The position numbers were made by a program, and so were the translations under genes. This document shows, one piece after another, positions 16,651-25,216 of a stretch of 64,000 bases of DNA. Location of the stretch: the NCBI RefSeq assembly GCF_009498525.1, contig NZ_QSNT01000003.1, positions 637,977 to 701,976 on the forward strand, in the 5' to 3' direction. Under the pieces are notes generated by a model. That model had not been told where the DNA came from, ran no database searches, and was given only the letters and a program-made list of their open reading frames with translations. Every line of letters begins with the position of its first letter. Positions within the stretch are counted from its first letter, which is position 1. The DNA comes from Rhizobium sp. ICMP 5592. GTDB taxonomy: Bacteria; Pseudomonadota; Alphaproteobacteria; Rhizobiales; Rhizobiaceae.

Positions 16651-17565
16651 ATGACCATGATCTTAGCGGCGGGTGATTTCGACCTCACGGAGGAAGCGCC
16701 CGCCAAGATCAATCTTGCCCTGCATGTCACCGGCCAGCGGGCCGATGGATATCATCTGCTCGATATGCTGGTGACCTTCACGCGGCACGGCGACAGGCTT
16801 GGCTTCCGTGTAAGTGAGCGCGACGAATTCAGCCTTTCCGGACGCTTCTCCCCTCTTCTTGCCGCCGACGCGGATGCCAACGGCAATCTGGTGCTGAAGG
16901 CGCGCGACCTGCTGCGGCGGGCCGTCCATGATGCCGGGCTAGAAGCGCCGCCGGTGCATATTCATCTGGAAAAGAACCTGCCGATCGCCTCGGGCATCGG
17001 CGGCGGCTCGGCGGACGCGGCAGCGACCCTGCGTGGCCTGGCAAGGCTCTGGAACCTTGTTCTGCCTGCCGATGCAATGACGGCGCTCGCGTTGAAGCTC
17101 GGCGCCGACGTGCCGATGTGTCTTGCCAGCCGGCCGCTGATTGCGCGCGGCATCGGCGAGGCGATCGAATTGCTGCCGGACTTCCCGTCCTTCGCCATGG
17201 TCCTCGGCAATCCCCTGGTCGGTGTTTCGACACCGGAGGTGTTTCGCCGGCTAGCCCGCAAGGATAATCCACCGCTTGCACTCGCCTCGCGAACATCGAA
17301 CGACCACGCGCAATGGATCGCAGCGATCGGCAAGTTGCGCAACGATCTCGAGCCGCCGGCGCGGTCGCTCTGCGGCGAAATCGCCACGCTGTCGCAGATG
17401 ATCGTCGATGAAGGGGCGCTTGTAACCCGCATGTCCGGCTCCGGCGCCACCTGTTTCGGCCTGTTTCATGATCATGGGCAGGCAACCGCGGCGGCGACAT
17501 CGCTTCACAGGCTGCGGCCGGACTGGTATTTCCAGGCGACGGAAACAATCACGGGAGATGCATGA
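16651..17565 (+). CDS. ispE: 4-diphosphocytidyl-2-C-methyl-D-erythritol kinase
   Basis: A 304-residue GHMP kinase of the MEP isoprenoid pathway. Motif 1 is APAKINLALHVTGQRADGYH, the ATP-binding motif is LPIASGIGGGSADAAATL, and motif 3 is TRMSGSGATCFGLF. Length is normal. A second ATG two codons in is possible; neither has a strong ribosome site. Its stop overlaps the start of the moaB-type gene (ATGA), indicating translational coupling. With the prenyl diphosphate synthase upstream, this stretch serves isoprenoid and quinone synthesis. Confidence 0.96.
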   Translation: MTMILAAGDFDLTEEAPAKINLALHVTGQRADGYHLLDMLVTFTRHGDRLGFRVSERDEFSLSGRFSPLLAADADANGNLVLKARDLLRRAVHDAGLEAPPVHIHLEKNLPIASGIGGGSADAAATLRGLARLWNLVLPADAMTALALKLGADVPMCLASRPLIARGIGEAIELLPDFPSFAMVLGNPLVGVSTPEVFRRLARKDNPPLALASRTSNDHAQWIAAIGKLRNDLEPPARSLCGEIATLSQMIVDEGALVTRMSGSGATCFGLFHDHGQATAAATSLHRLRPDWYFQATETITGDA

Positions 17566-18119
17566 TGGCTGGCCCAGGTGACGCAAGACCCTTCATTCCC
17601 GTCGGCATCGCCGTGCTGACCGTTTCCGATACGCGCACGCTGGCCGACGACAAATCCGGCGACACGCTGGTCGCCCGCATCGCGGAGGCCGGCCACAGGC
17701 TGGCTGCCCGCGCCATCGTCCCCGACGACAAGGAGCGTATCCGCAGCCAGGTGGAAGCCTGGACGCGCGACAAGACCATCGATGTCGTCATCACCACCGG
17801 CGGCACCGGCTTTACCGGCCGCGACGTGACGCCCGAGGCACTGGAGCCGCTGTTCGAAAAGCGGATGGACGGCTTTTCCGAAGTGTTCCATCGCATCTCC
17901 TACGACAAGATCGGCACGGCAACCATCCAGTCGCGGGCAACCGGCGGCGTCGCAAACGCGACCTTCATCTTCGTGCTGCCCGGCTCGCCCGGCGCCTGCA
18001 AGGATGCCTGGGACGGGATCTTGAAGGCGCAGCTCGACTATCGGCACATGCCCTGCAATTTCGTGGAGATCATGCCGCGCCTCGACGAGCACCTGAAACG
18101 TGGCTCCGCCTCCAACTGA
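17562..18119 (+). CDS. moaB: Molybdenum cofactor biosynthesis protein B
   Basis: A 185-residue MoaB/MogA-type protein. It shows the fold signatures IAVLTVSDTRTLADDKSGD, DVVITTGGTGFTGRDVTPEAL (the GGTG.. molybdopterin-binding loop) and FVLPGSPGACKDAWDGIL. MoaB-like proteins bind or adenylylate molybdopterin in molybdenum cofactor synthesis. ATG 17562 overlaps the ispE stop by four bases; a second ATG follows immediately. Family is certain; whether it is MoaB or MogA in activity is less so. Confidence 0.92.
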   Translation: MMAGPGDARPFIPVGIAVLTVSDTRTLADDKSGDTLVARIAEAGHRLAARAIVPDDKERIRSQVEAWTRDKTIDVVITTGGTGFTGRDVTPEALEPLFEKRMDGFSEVFHRISYDKIGTATIQSRATGGVANATFIFVLPGSPGACKDAWDGILKAQLDYRHMPCNFVEIMPRLDEHLKRGSASN

Positions 18120-18162
18120 GATTGGCGTTTCGCTAAGATAACGCGGCCGGCCTTCTGGATTG

Positions 18163-18477
18163 CTATGCCTTCGGCCCGGGAAGAACAGGAATAGAATCCC
18201 AATTCTGACCGGTGAGAATGACGCAGCTGCGGCCGGAGACATCGGTGATCATCATTGTCCAGCTGCCGCTTTGAGCGGCGAAGATTTCGACGATCGTCTT
18301 GGAATCGAGCTGACCGATGGCCGAGGGTTTCTCGGAATAGTGCCCATCAAGAAAAGCGACGATTTCGGCGCGCTCGGCGCAAGCGACTGTCGCCTGCGCG
18401 GCGGCGACATTGGGGAGAAGGATTGCCGTTGCCAAGACGGCCGTTCCGATAAGGCGGTTGAACATCGTGCGTTCCAT
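18163..18477 (-). CDS. Small exported hypothetical protein
   Basis: A 104-residue protein with a strong ribosome site (AAAGGAGGTG, 5 bases from the ATG). A signal peptide (MFNRLIGTAVLATAILLPNV, cleaved near VAAA-QA) precedes a small domain with two cysteines (VACAER and GRSCVIL) that could form a disulfide. The sequence resembles short periplasmic proteins of rhizobia of the type with a FLDGHYSEKPSAIG segment and a terminal WDSIP..PGPKA. I assign no function. It is convergent with moaB. Confidence 0.75.
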   Translation of the reverse strand: MERTMFNRLIGTAVLATAILLPNVAAAQATVACAERAEIVAFLDGHYSEKPSAIGQLDSKTIVEIFAAQSGSWTMMITDVSGRSCVILTGQNWDSIPVLPGPKA

Positions 18478-18659
18478 GACGCACCTCCTTTCGCCGGAAA
18501 TCCGGCAGAAGAGGAGAGTTCTGCTGACCTGTTCTGCCGTATACCGGCATCTTCATGGTCGGCCGCCCGACGCGACACGCGAAAGCGGCCGCCACACGAA
18601 AATTATGACAGCTATTCCAGTATTTACAAATGAAATCTGGATTCGCGGCAGGGCCAAGC

Positions 18660-19178
18660 CTACCGCGCCGCGCGCGCGACCCAGGAGGGGATGAGTTCGC
18701 TGGACAGACGGCGCCCCTTCTGCCCCTTGGCGAACTCGGCAAGCCGCATGCCGGTCTTCGCGACCGCAATGGCCTGGCGCTTGGAGAGAAGCAGCCCCAG
18801 CTCCAGTGGCGGCGAACTGCGGCCGATGCGCTTCAGCAGGGGGCGGCGATAGCCGCGTGACGCGGTGAAGCGGGCCGGCACCTTGTTCAGCGAGACGTAT
18901 TCGGCGATCTCATCGATCCAGCCCGCCTGCGGCCGTGCGCCGGGCTCGACCAGAAGCAGCCACTCACCTCGCGCCGAGCGCAATATGTCCTTGATATCCC
19001 ACTGCGAATAAAAACGGCAGCCGGCAGCGTCGGCAACCCGCGAGGTGCCGTCACGCGAGCCGTGATCGAGCACGACGACATCGGAGACGAGCCCTTCAAT
19101 CGCGCCCACCACCAATGCCGCCAATGTCTGTGCCAGCTCAGGTTCCTGATCCTGGCATTCAATAATGACCGTCAACAT
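18660..19178 (-). CDS. Short glycosyltransferase family 2-like protein
   Basis: A 172-residue protein beginning MLTVIIECQDQEPELAQTLA with a GT-A type nucleotide-sugar fold: VVLDHGSRDGTSRVADAAGC and ARGEWLLLVEPGARPQAGW. The latter replaces the usual D.D metal motif with EPGAR, and the protein stops far short of a normal GT2 enzyme (about 250-300 residues), so catalysis is uncertain. The C-terminal part is basic (LLKRIGRSSPPLELGLLLSK). It may be a truncated or specialised family member. It stands alone between convergent and divergent neighbours. Confidence 0.7.
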   Translation of the reverse strand: MLTVIIECQDQEPELAQTLAALVVGAIEGLVSDVVVLDHGSRDGTSRVADAAGCRFYSQWDIKDILRSARGEWLLLVEPGARPQAGWIDEIAEYVSLNKVPARFTASRGYRRPLLKRIGRSSPPLELGLLLSKRQAIAVAKTGMRLAEFAKGQKGRRLSSELIPSWVARAAR

Positions 19179-19407
19179 TGCCCATTTATAGAGCGCCGCA
19201 CAATTTATTGCCAGCGGCTAAGCCGAAAACCAGAGCGTTTAAGAAAAGAATCATATGCAACTTGAAAAGTGCCATTCCAGTTTCCACCCATCCCTCGAAT
19301 GAGAGTAGCCTCCAGCATTTTGTTCTTGCATTGTTCTCATTTGTCGGATAGGAATTTAATCAGCCTAGACGCGGCATGCAATGTCATAAACCGCCCCGGA
19401 GTTACCG

Positions 19408-20565
19408 ATGAACGAGCAGTCCCTTGCAGGGCAGGCCGCGTTTGCGCCTGCCAATACGGCAGATATTGCCAATGCTTTGATCGCCGACACCGGTCTCAGG
19501 GTCGAGATCGACCGCAGGCGCGGCCGTGGTGCCGGGCTCAACCCGAGCGGTCGGTTTGAGCCGTTGCAGCGCGAGACATTCGATGACGGCTGGCAGACTC
19601 TCGAAGAGCTGCCACCCTTCAAGACCGAAGTGCAGGTGGAAAAGCCGCGCACCGCAATCACCCGCAACGAATCCCCCGATATCCCCTTCGACCGCTCCAT
19701 CAATCCCTATCGTGGCTGCGAGCATGGCTGCATCTATTGTTTCGCCCGGCCGACGCACGCCTATATGGGCCTGTCGCCGGGGCTCGATTTCGAAGCGAAG
19801 CTGTTTGCCAAGCCGGATGCGGCGAAACTGCTGGAGCGCGAACTGGCAAAACCGGGCTACAAGCCGCGCGTCATCGCCATCGGCACCAATACCGACCCCT
19901 ATCAGCCGATCGAGAAGGAATGGCGGATCATGCGCCAGATTCTCGAAGTGCTGAACAAGGCGAACCATCCCGTCGCGATCGTCACCAAGTCGGCGCTGGT
20001 CATGCGCGATATCGATATCCTGAAGGAAATGGCCGCCAAAAATCTGGTACGCGTCGGCCTCTCGGTGACGACGCTCGACCGCAAGCTGGCCCACACCATG
20101 GAGCCGCGCGCGGCGACGCCGCAGCGGCGGCTGGAAGCGATCCGGGCACTGAGCGAAGCAGGCATCCAGACCGCCATCATGGTGGCCCCAATCATCCCCG
20201 CCCTCAACGACCATGAGATCGAGCGCATCCTCGATGCCGGCAAGGCAGCGGGCGCTATGGAGGCGAGCTATGTCATCCTGCGCCTGCCGCTGGAGGTCAG
20301 CCCGCTGTTTCGCGACTGGCTGCTGCAGCACTATCCGGATCGCTATCGCCACGTCATGTCTCTGATCCGCTCGATGCGTGGCGGCAAGGATTACGACGCC
20401 GATTTCGGCAAGCGCATGAAGGGCGCTGGCCCCTATGCCTGGCAGATCAGCCGCCGCTTCGAAATGGCCACCCGGCGGCTGCAGCTGATCCGCCGCAATA
20501 TCGCGCTGCGCGACGACCTGTTCGTGCCGCCGGATGGCAGCGGCGTGCAGCTTTCGCTGCTCTGA
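19408..20565 (+). CDS. PA0069-family radical SAM protein
   Basis: A 385-residue radical SAM enzyme. The cluster-binding motif is CEHGCIYC (SINPYRGCEHGCIYCFARPT), of the CxxxCxxC form. Upstream lies the family lead-in RRGRGAGLNPSGRFE, and downstream IGTNTDPYQPIEKEWRIMRQ and VSVTTLD-like SVTTLDRKLAHTMEPRA. These features identify the PA0069/Rv2578c group, related to spore photoproduct lyase-like proteins; the substrate is unknown. GGAG lies before the ATG. It is followed by rnhB on the same strand. Confidence 0.92.
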   Translation: MNEQSLAGQAAFAPANTADIANALIADTGLRVEIDRRRGRGAGLNPSGRFEPLQRETFDDGWQTLEELPPFKTEVQVEKPRTAITRNESPDIPFDRSINPYRGCEHGCIYCFARPTHAYMGLSPGLDFEAKLFAKPDAAKLLERELAKPGYKPRVIAIGTNTDPYQPIEKEWRIMRQILEVLNKANHPVAIVTKSALVMRDIDILKEMAAKNLVRVGLSVTTLDRKLAHTMEPRAATPQRRLEAIRALSEAGIQTAIMVAPIIPALNDHEIERILDAGKAAGAMEASYVILRLPLEVSPLFRDWLLQHYPDRYRHVMSLIRSMRGGKDYDADFGKRMKGAGPYAWQISRRFEMATRRLQLIRRNIALRDDLFVPPDGSGVQLSLL

Positions 20566-20669
20566 CCCTTTCCTCGCGGGTTTCCCTGCCCGCTGGAAGA
20601 GCCCCCCGGTTCGCCGCCATGATCCACCGGGGGCTTGCAGGAGATCGGGTGGTGTGCGAGCGTTGCCGC

Positions 20670-21326
20670 ATGCCACGCAGACCACCCGATTCTCCCATGC
20701 TTTTCGACGAAGGCCCGATCGTTCCGACCTTCGAACTGGAACTGATTGCCCGCCGTGCCGGGCATTGGCCCGTTGCCGGTGCCGACGAGGCAGGGCGCGG
20801 CCCCCTGGCGGGGCCGGTGGTCGCTGCCGCCGTCATTCTCGACCCTGAACGCATCCCAGAGGGATTGAACGATTCCAAGCAGCTTTCCGCCGCCAGGCGC
20901 GAAGCGCTGTTTACCGAGATCCTGGCGACGGCAACCGTCTCCATCGCCTCCTCAAGCGCTACCCGCATCGATGTCACCGATATTCGCAAGGCAAGCCTCG
21001 ATGCCATGCGCCGCGCCATATGCAGTCTCGCCATACCGGCAAGCTATGTCCTGACCGACGGGCTTGATGTACCGGCCGGGCTTGTCTGCCCAGGCAAGGC
21101 CGTGGTCAAGGGCGATGCCCGCTCCTTTTCCATCGCAGCCGCCTCGATCGTTGCCAAGGTGACGCGCGACCGGATGATGGCGCGGGCTGGCGATGTCTTC
21201 CCCGCCTACGGCTTTGCCGCCCATGCTGGCTATGGCACGGCCCAGCATCGAGCCGGCATCGAGAAGCATGGTCCCTGCTCGCTGCATCGCATGAGCTTTC
21301 GACCGCTTCGAAGAGACGAGGCTTGA
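20670..21326 (+). CDS. rnhB: Ribonuclease HII
   Basis: A 218-residue RNase HII that removes ribonucleotides and RNA primers from RNA-DNA hybrids. The active-site acidic residues are in GADEAGRGPLAGPVVAAAV (Asp and Glu), LNDSK and YVLTDGLDVP (Asp), with KGDARSFSIAAASIVAKVTR also typical. The start is uncertain: none of ATG 20619, 20670 or 20697 has a good ribosome site; 20670 (MPRRPPDSPMLF) gives the usual family length. It lies about 100 bases after the radical SAM gene and may share its transcript. Confidence 0.94.
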   Translation: MPRRPPDSPMLFDEGPIVPTFELELIARRAGHWPVAGADEAGRGPLAGPVVAAAVILDPERIPEGLNDSKQLSAARREALFTEILATATVSIASSSATRIDVTDIRKASLDAMRRAICSLAIPASYVLTDGLDVPAGLVCPGKAVVKGDARSFSIAAASIVAKVTRDRMMARAGDVFPAYGFAAHAGYGTAQHRAGIEKHGPCSLHRMSFRPLRRDEA

Positions 21327-21348
21327 CGGATCTATCCTCGCGCATCCC

Positions 21349-22131
21349 TCATTCGGTGAGACCGGCGGTAATCGCTCGCCGATTCTCGCTGATGTAGCCA
21401 ATATCGTTACGATAGATGCGATCATGGCCGTCGCGAAGATCGCTGCCGTATTTCTCCACGCCGCGCGCCGCCTCGCTTTCCATGAAACCAACCAGGGCAT
21501 TCAGTCGCTCGATGATCATGTCCGGCAACGCCGGGCGTCGCTTCGCCTCAAAGCCATAGGCATCGAGGAAGATGCGAGCGCGACGGATCTGCTCATCCAA
21601 CCCGCCAAGGCTCTCCGCCGCGATACCGGTGGAGAGAGGCGCCCAGCGATAAAGAGCATAAGCAAGATCCCAGCCACGCGGACCGGGATGGGCCGTTTCG
21701 AAGTCGATGATGCCTGTTACGACGCCCGCATTCAGAACGACATTGTAGGGCGCGAAATCACCGTGGCAGATAACCTCGACCGGCACACGAGGCGATAATT
21801 GCCATTCCTGCCGCGCTGCCATCTCCGGCAAAAACAGCGCCGTGCAGTCGTGATAGAGCCGCAACAGGGACGCTGCCGATCGCAAGGCCGTCTCGGATCG
21901 CATAGCCTCGCACTCGGCGAGATCGCCGGTGAGACCGGGAAGAAAACTTACCTTTTCCCACATCCCGTCATATCCGGCGGACAGGGGCGCATTCGCAAAG
22001 CCATGGGTTCGCAAGGCCACGAGCAGCGCATGAACACCCGCCGTCCATGGCTGGGTGCGCCTATGGATGAAATCACCCCGGCGAAACGGTCCTTCGATGC
22101 CATCGCCCTCGCCACCATCCATTGTCAGCAT
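21349..22131 (-). CDS. Aminoglycoside phosphotransferase-fold kinase (APH family)
   Basis: A 260-residue protein with the APH/choline kinase catalytic pattern VICHGDFAPYNVVLNAG (catalytic Asp and Asn) followed by GIIDFETAHPGPRGWDLAYA (metal-binding Asp). The N-terminal region is short. The start MLTMDGGEGDG was chosen because GGGGAGGTGACG immediately precedes it; a longer frame to 22245 crosses the atp terminator. The family phosphorylates small hydroxyl compounds, and chromosomal copies are rarely resistance genes, so no substrate is proposed. Confidence 0.88.
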   Translation of the reverse strand: MLTMDGGEGDGIEGPFRRGDFIHRRTQPWTAGVHALLVALRTHGFANAPLSAGYDGMWEKVSFLPGLTGDLAECEAMRSETALRSAASLLRLYHDCTALFLPEMAARQEWQLSPRVPVEVICHGDFAPYNVVLNAGVVTGIIDFETAHPGPRGWDLAYALYRWAPLSTGIAAESLGGLDEQIRRARIFLDAYGFEAKRRPALPDMIIERLNALVGFMESEAARGVEKYGSDLRDGHDRIYRNDIGYISENRRAITAGLTE

Positions 22132-22203
22132 CGTCACCTCCCCCGCCGGGTGGCAATCTAGTTTCGATCCCCCGCCATCGTCAAATGCGGCGCGACAGGA
22201 CCG

Positions 22204-22235
22204 CAAAAAACAAAAAGCCCCGCCGAAGCGGGGCT
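22204..22235 (-). terminator. Rho-independent terminator of the F0 ATP synthase operon
   Basis: On the minus strand a perfect 8-base stem AGCCCCGC/GCGGGGCT with a four-base loop is followed by TTTTTGTTTTTT. It starts 26 bases past the atpF stop codon. Confidence 0.9.
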
Positions 22236-22260
22236 CTTTAGACATCGATCGTTTACGCGC

Positions 22261-22752
22261 TTAGTTCAGCCGTGTCTTCACTTCGCTAACAGCGGTGTTG
22301 AACAACTCTGACTGGACTTTACCACCAGCCTTCTTGGCGAGCACGGCTTCGGCAGCGGCGATGGCCAGGTCGACGGCAGCGGAACGAACCGCCTTCATCG
22401 CATCGGCTTCCGCCTGCTTGATCTTCTGCTCGGAGAGCGTCGTACGGTTGGCGACGAATTCCTCCGTCTTCTTGCGGGCTTCCGTCGTCAGCATTTCGGC
22501 TTCACGCTCGGCAGCAGCGACGATATTCGCCGCATCCGCTTCGGCTTCCTTGCGCTTGCGCTGGTATTCGGCCAGCAGATGCTGGGCCTCTTCGCGCAGG
22601 CGCTTGGCTTCGGCCAGCTCGTTGCGGATCTGATCGGCGCGGTCGTCGAGCGACTTCGCCATCATGCCCGGAACCTTCAGATAGACGACGAGGCCGATGA
22701 ACAGGAGCAGCGCAACGAAAGCAAAGAAAGTTTCGTCAAGAGCAAATGACAT
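22261..22752 (-). CDS. atpF: F0F1 ATP synthase subunit b
   Basis: A 163-residue subunit of the peripheral stalk: an N-terminal membrane helix (ETFFAFVALLLFIGLVVYLKV) followed by a long charged coiled coil (RNELAEAKRLREEAQHLLAE, KRKEAEADAANIVAAAERE). It is the second of two b-type genes and lies 3 bases after the b' gene; the GGGAGGG ribosome site overlaps the end of b'. With b' it holds the F1 head to the membrane a/c motor. It is the last gene of the atp operon here. Confidence 0.96.
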   Translation of the reverse strand: MSFALDETFFAFVALLLFIGLVVYLKVPGMMAKSLDDRADQIRNELAEAKRLREEAQHLLAEYQRKRKEAEADAANIVAAAEREAEMLTTEARKKTEEFVANRTTLSEQKIKQAEADAMKAVRSAAVDLAIAAAEAVLAKKAGGKVQSELFNTAVSEVKTRLN

Positions 22753-22755
22753 GGA

Positions 22756-23349
22756 TCAACCCTCCCGCTTGGCGGATGCTTCGGCAACGGCCGAAGCGAC
22801 ATCAGCCTTGCCGGCAACATTACCGACGAGCTGCTCGACGACGGCGGAAGCCGTTTCTTCCGCAATCGCGCCGACATCGGCGAAGGCTTTGGTCTTGATT
22901 TCACCGATGCGCGCTTCAGCGGCCTTCAGCTTCTGCGAAAGGCTCGCTTCGATCGCCTTGCGATCTTCCTCAGCCTTGGCCTTGGCGGCATCGCGAGCGG
23001 TCGCGCCGATCGTATTCGCCTTGGCGCGAGCAGCAGCCAATTCGCTTTCATAGGTCGCGACAGCCGCATCGGCTTCGGACTTCAGGCGCGAAGCTTCCTC
23101 GATATCCTGGGCGATACGGTCATGCCGGCTTTCCAGAATATTGCCGACGCGCGGAATAACGATCTTCTGCATGGCCACGTAGAAGATGACGAAAGTGATC
23201 ACCAGCCAAAGCAGCTGTGACGGATAGGTCGTATGGTCAAACGGCGGGAATACGCCTGCGTGATGGCCCTGTTCGGGCGCACCGGTTTCCGTATGCACCG
23301 CGCCGGCTGCCGGCGGTGCTTCGTCAGCGTAAGCCGGGGTCACAAACAT
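22756..23349 (-). CDS. atpF2: F0F1 ATP synthase subunit b'
   Basis: A 197-residue variant b chain with an Ala/Pro-rich N-terminal extension (MFVTPAYADEAPPAAGAV), one membrane helix (YPSQLLWLVITFVIFYVAM) and a coiled coil with the b' signature KIVIPRVGNILESRHDRIAQ. ATG 23349 is preceded by GGAGGTGAGC; a GTG at 23355 is also open but lies inside that site. Paired b and b' subunits are characteristic of alphaproteobacteria and photosynthetic bacteria. They form a heterodimeric stator. Confidence 0.96.
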   Translation of the reverse strand: MFVTPAYADEAPPAAGAVHTETGAPEQGHHAGVFPPFDHTTYPSQLLWLVITFVIFYVAMQKIVIPRVGNILESRHDRIAQDIEEASRLKSEADAAVATYESELAAARAKANTIGATARDAAKAKAEEDRKAIEASLSQKLKAAEARIGEIKTKAFADVGAIAEETASAVVEQLVGNVAGKADVASAVAEASAKREG

Positions 23350-23430
23350 GCTCACCTCCAGGTGGTCTGCAAATACAAAGAATCACGGCTCGCTGTCTCG
23401 CGAACCGTGATCTATTAGACGCCGCTGAAA

Positions 23431-23658
23431 TCAGACGGCGAAGAGCAGGAGGAGAGCGATGAGCAGCGAGAAGATGCCCAGAGCTTCCGTAACGGCGAAA
23501 CCGAATACCAGACGGCCGAACTGGCTGTCAGCGGCAGACGGATTGCGCAGTGCGCCGGACAGGTAGCTGCCGAAGATATTGCCGAGGCCGAGAGCCGTGC
23601 CGGCCATACCAAAGCAAGCCAAACCTGCGCCGATGAACTTTGCTGCTTCCGCGTCCAT
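23431..23658 (-). CDS. atpE: F0F1 ATP synthase subunit c
   Basis: A 75-residue two-helix proteolipid of the rotor ring. It starts MDAEAAKFIGAGLACFGMAG with AAGGAG 6 bases upstream, has the polar loop RNPSAAD, and carries the proton-binding glutamate in GFAVTEALGIFSLLIALLLL. Longer frame upstream lies outside the gene. It follows atpB by 68 bases and precedes the b' gene by 81 bases. Length and sequence are ordinary for the family. Confidence 0.97.
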   Translation of the reverse strand: MDAEAAKFIGAGLACFGMAGTALGLGNIFGSYLSGALRNPSAADSQFGRLVFGFAVTEALGIFSLLIALLLLFAV

Positions 23659-23726
23659 GTTGAACTCCTTTGAAATGGTTGTTGCGGTGAATGACTGACG
23701 CCCTGCAGACGCCAATGTCTTAATCC

Positions 23727-24479
23727 TTAGTGGCCACCTGGATGGATTGCGTCGTTGAGGTACATGCAAGTCAGCACCGCAAAGACGTAAGCCTGGAGGA
23801 AGGCAACGAGGAACTCGAGACCGGTCAGGGCGACGGTCATGATCAGGGGAAGAATGGCGCCGCCGATACCAAGCGCGCCAAGGGCTCCGAGCGAGGCGAC
23901 AAAGCCTGCGAACACCTTGAGCGTGATATGACCAGCGAGCATGTTGGCGAAAAGACGAACGGAGAGTGAAATCGGCCGCGACAGGAACGAGATGACTTCG
24001 ATGATCACCACCAGCGGCAGCAGAACACCGGGAACACCATGCGGCACGAAGAGCTTGAGGAAGCCGAAACCGTGCTTGAAGAAACCGTAGAGGATGACCG
24101 TCAGGATGACCACGAGCGCCAGAGCGAAGGTGACGATGATCTGGCTGGTGACGGTGTAGAAATAAGGAACCATGCCGAGCAGGTTGGCCGTCAGCACGAA
24201 CATGAAGAGCGAGAAGACCAGCGGGAAGAACTTCATCCCCTTGGTTCCGGCCCCTTCTTTCAGCATCGAGGCGATGAACTCGTAGGCCATTTCAGCGACG
24301 GACTGAGAGCGGCCCGGAATGACGCTGCGCGCCGAGGTCGCGAAATACAGGAAGCCGGCAGACAGCACTGCCGAAGCAACCATGAACAGCGAAGCATTGG
24401 TGAACGAAAAATCAATTCCGCCGATATCGATCGGGATAATCTTGAAGATCAGGAACTGATGGGTAGGACCGTTTGCCAC
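23727..24479 (-). CDS. atpB: F0F1 ATP synthase subunit a
   Basis: A 250-residue membrane protein with a GTG start (MANGPTHQFLIFKIIPI). The essential arginine of the proton path is in LSVRLFANMLAGHITLKVF. Five to six hydrophobic helices are visible, including SLFMFVLTANLLGMVPYFYT and the C-terminal LEFLVAFLQAYVFAVLTCMY. It forms the proton half-channels beside the c ring. Position after atpI is standard. Confidence 0.97.
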   Translation of the reverse strand: MANGPTHQFLIFKIIPIDIGGIDFSFTNASLFMVASAVLSAGFLYFATSARSVIPGRSQSVAEMAYEFIASMLKEGAGTKGMKFFPLVFSLFMFVLTANLLGMVPYFYTVTSQIIVTFALALVVILTVILYGFFKHGFGFLKLFVPHGVPGVLLPLVVIIEVISFLSRPISLSVRLFANMLAGHITLKVFAGFVASLGALGALGIGGAILPLIMTVALTGLEFLVAFLQAYVFAVLTCMYLNDAIHPGGH

Positions 24480-24559
24480 CGCTTGTTCTCTTTCATTTTC
24501 CCGCTCGATCGGAGCGGATGCCTCTCACCAGGAAACCACGCCTCAGCGCCGCTTCCGCC

Positions 24560-24904
24560 TCATTTTTTATCAAGCCCGTGCTTCTCGAGCATCGGTGTCG
24601 CCACCTTGCCCGCGGAGCGCAGAACATTCAGCACGCCGGCACAGAATCCGAGAAGCAGCAAAATAATCATGCCCCACGGCGCCGTACCAACAAAACGGTC
24701 GAAAACATAGCCCAAAACAGCGCCAACGATGATTGCAGCGATGAATTCACTGGAAAGCTTCATCGCCTGGGCATAGCCTTTTCGGCTGACCTCGGCGCGA
24801 CCCTCCGCGCGTTCATCATCTTTCATCTCAGCACGCTTGCTTGCCAGTTCGGCTCCCAAGTGCGCCCGTCGCTCTTCCAGACCCTCGTCGCGGTCATCCG
24901 TCAT
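24560..24904 (-). CDS. atpI: ATP synthase protein I
   Basis: A 114-residue protein with a charged N-terminal half (MTDDRDEGLEERRAHLGAEL) and two C-terminal membrane helices (FIAAIIVGAVLGYVFDRFVG and WGMIILLLLGFCAGVLNVLR), the AtpI layout. AtpI is a non-essential assembly factor for the c ring. GGAGGAT is 7 bases upstream of the ATG; the longer frame to 24982 has no ribosome site. First gene of the operon, about 100 bases behind a sigma70-type promoter. Confidence 0.92.
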   Translation of the reverse strand: MTDDRDEGLEERRAHLGAELASKRAEMKDDERAEGRAEVSRKGYAQAMKLSSEFIAAIIVGAVLGYVFDRFVGTAPWGMIILLLLGFCAGVLNVLRSAGKVATPMLEKHGLDKK

Positions 24905-25009
24905 GGTGATATCCTCCCCCTTTTCGTCGCGCGCAGTCCCATTTCCCCGGTCAACGCGTAAACGAACAGGAGGTTTCGCCACCTTTCAGCCCGTTTTGAA
25001 GTCGCGCGC

Positions 25010-25038
25010 AACATAGTTTTAGGAAAAAGCATAGTCAA
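25010..25038 (-). promoter_or_regulatory. Probable sigma70-type promoter of the atp operon
   Basis: On the minus strand a -35 box TTGACT (25033-25038) and a -10 box TATGTT (25010-25015) are separated by exactly 17 bases. It lies 105 bases upstream of the atpI start in a gene-free stretch of 312 bases (24905-25216) that otherwise shows nothing recognisable. Confidence 0.6.
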
Positions 25039-25216
25039 GGCGTAGACGTCATCTGTCCAGCCATAAATTAGCCGAATTAAATCATAACCTTAGCGCGAAT
25101 AAGCGGTACGGGGCGAAATCTGAGCCGAAGAATCCTCTTCAGGCCGTGCGTTACCGTGGCTTTTTTGCCTGCCGCCCGTCACCCGCGGTGGCGGGCAACC
25201 TGCTCCGGCAACCGCG

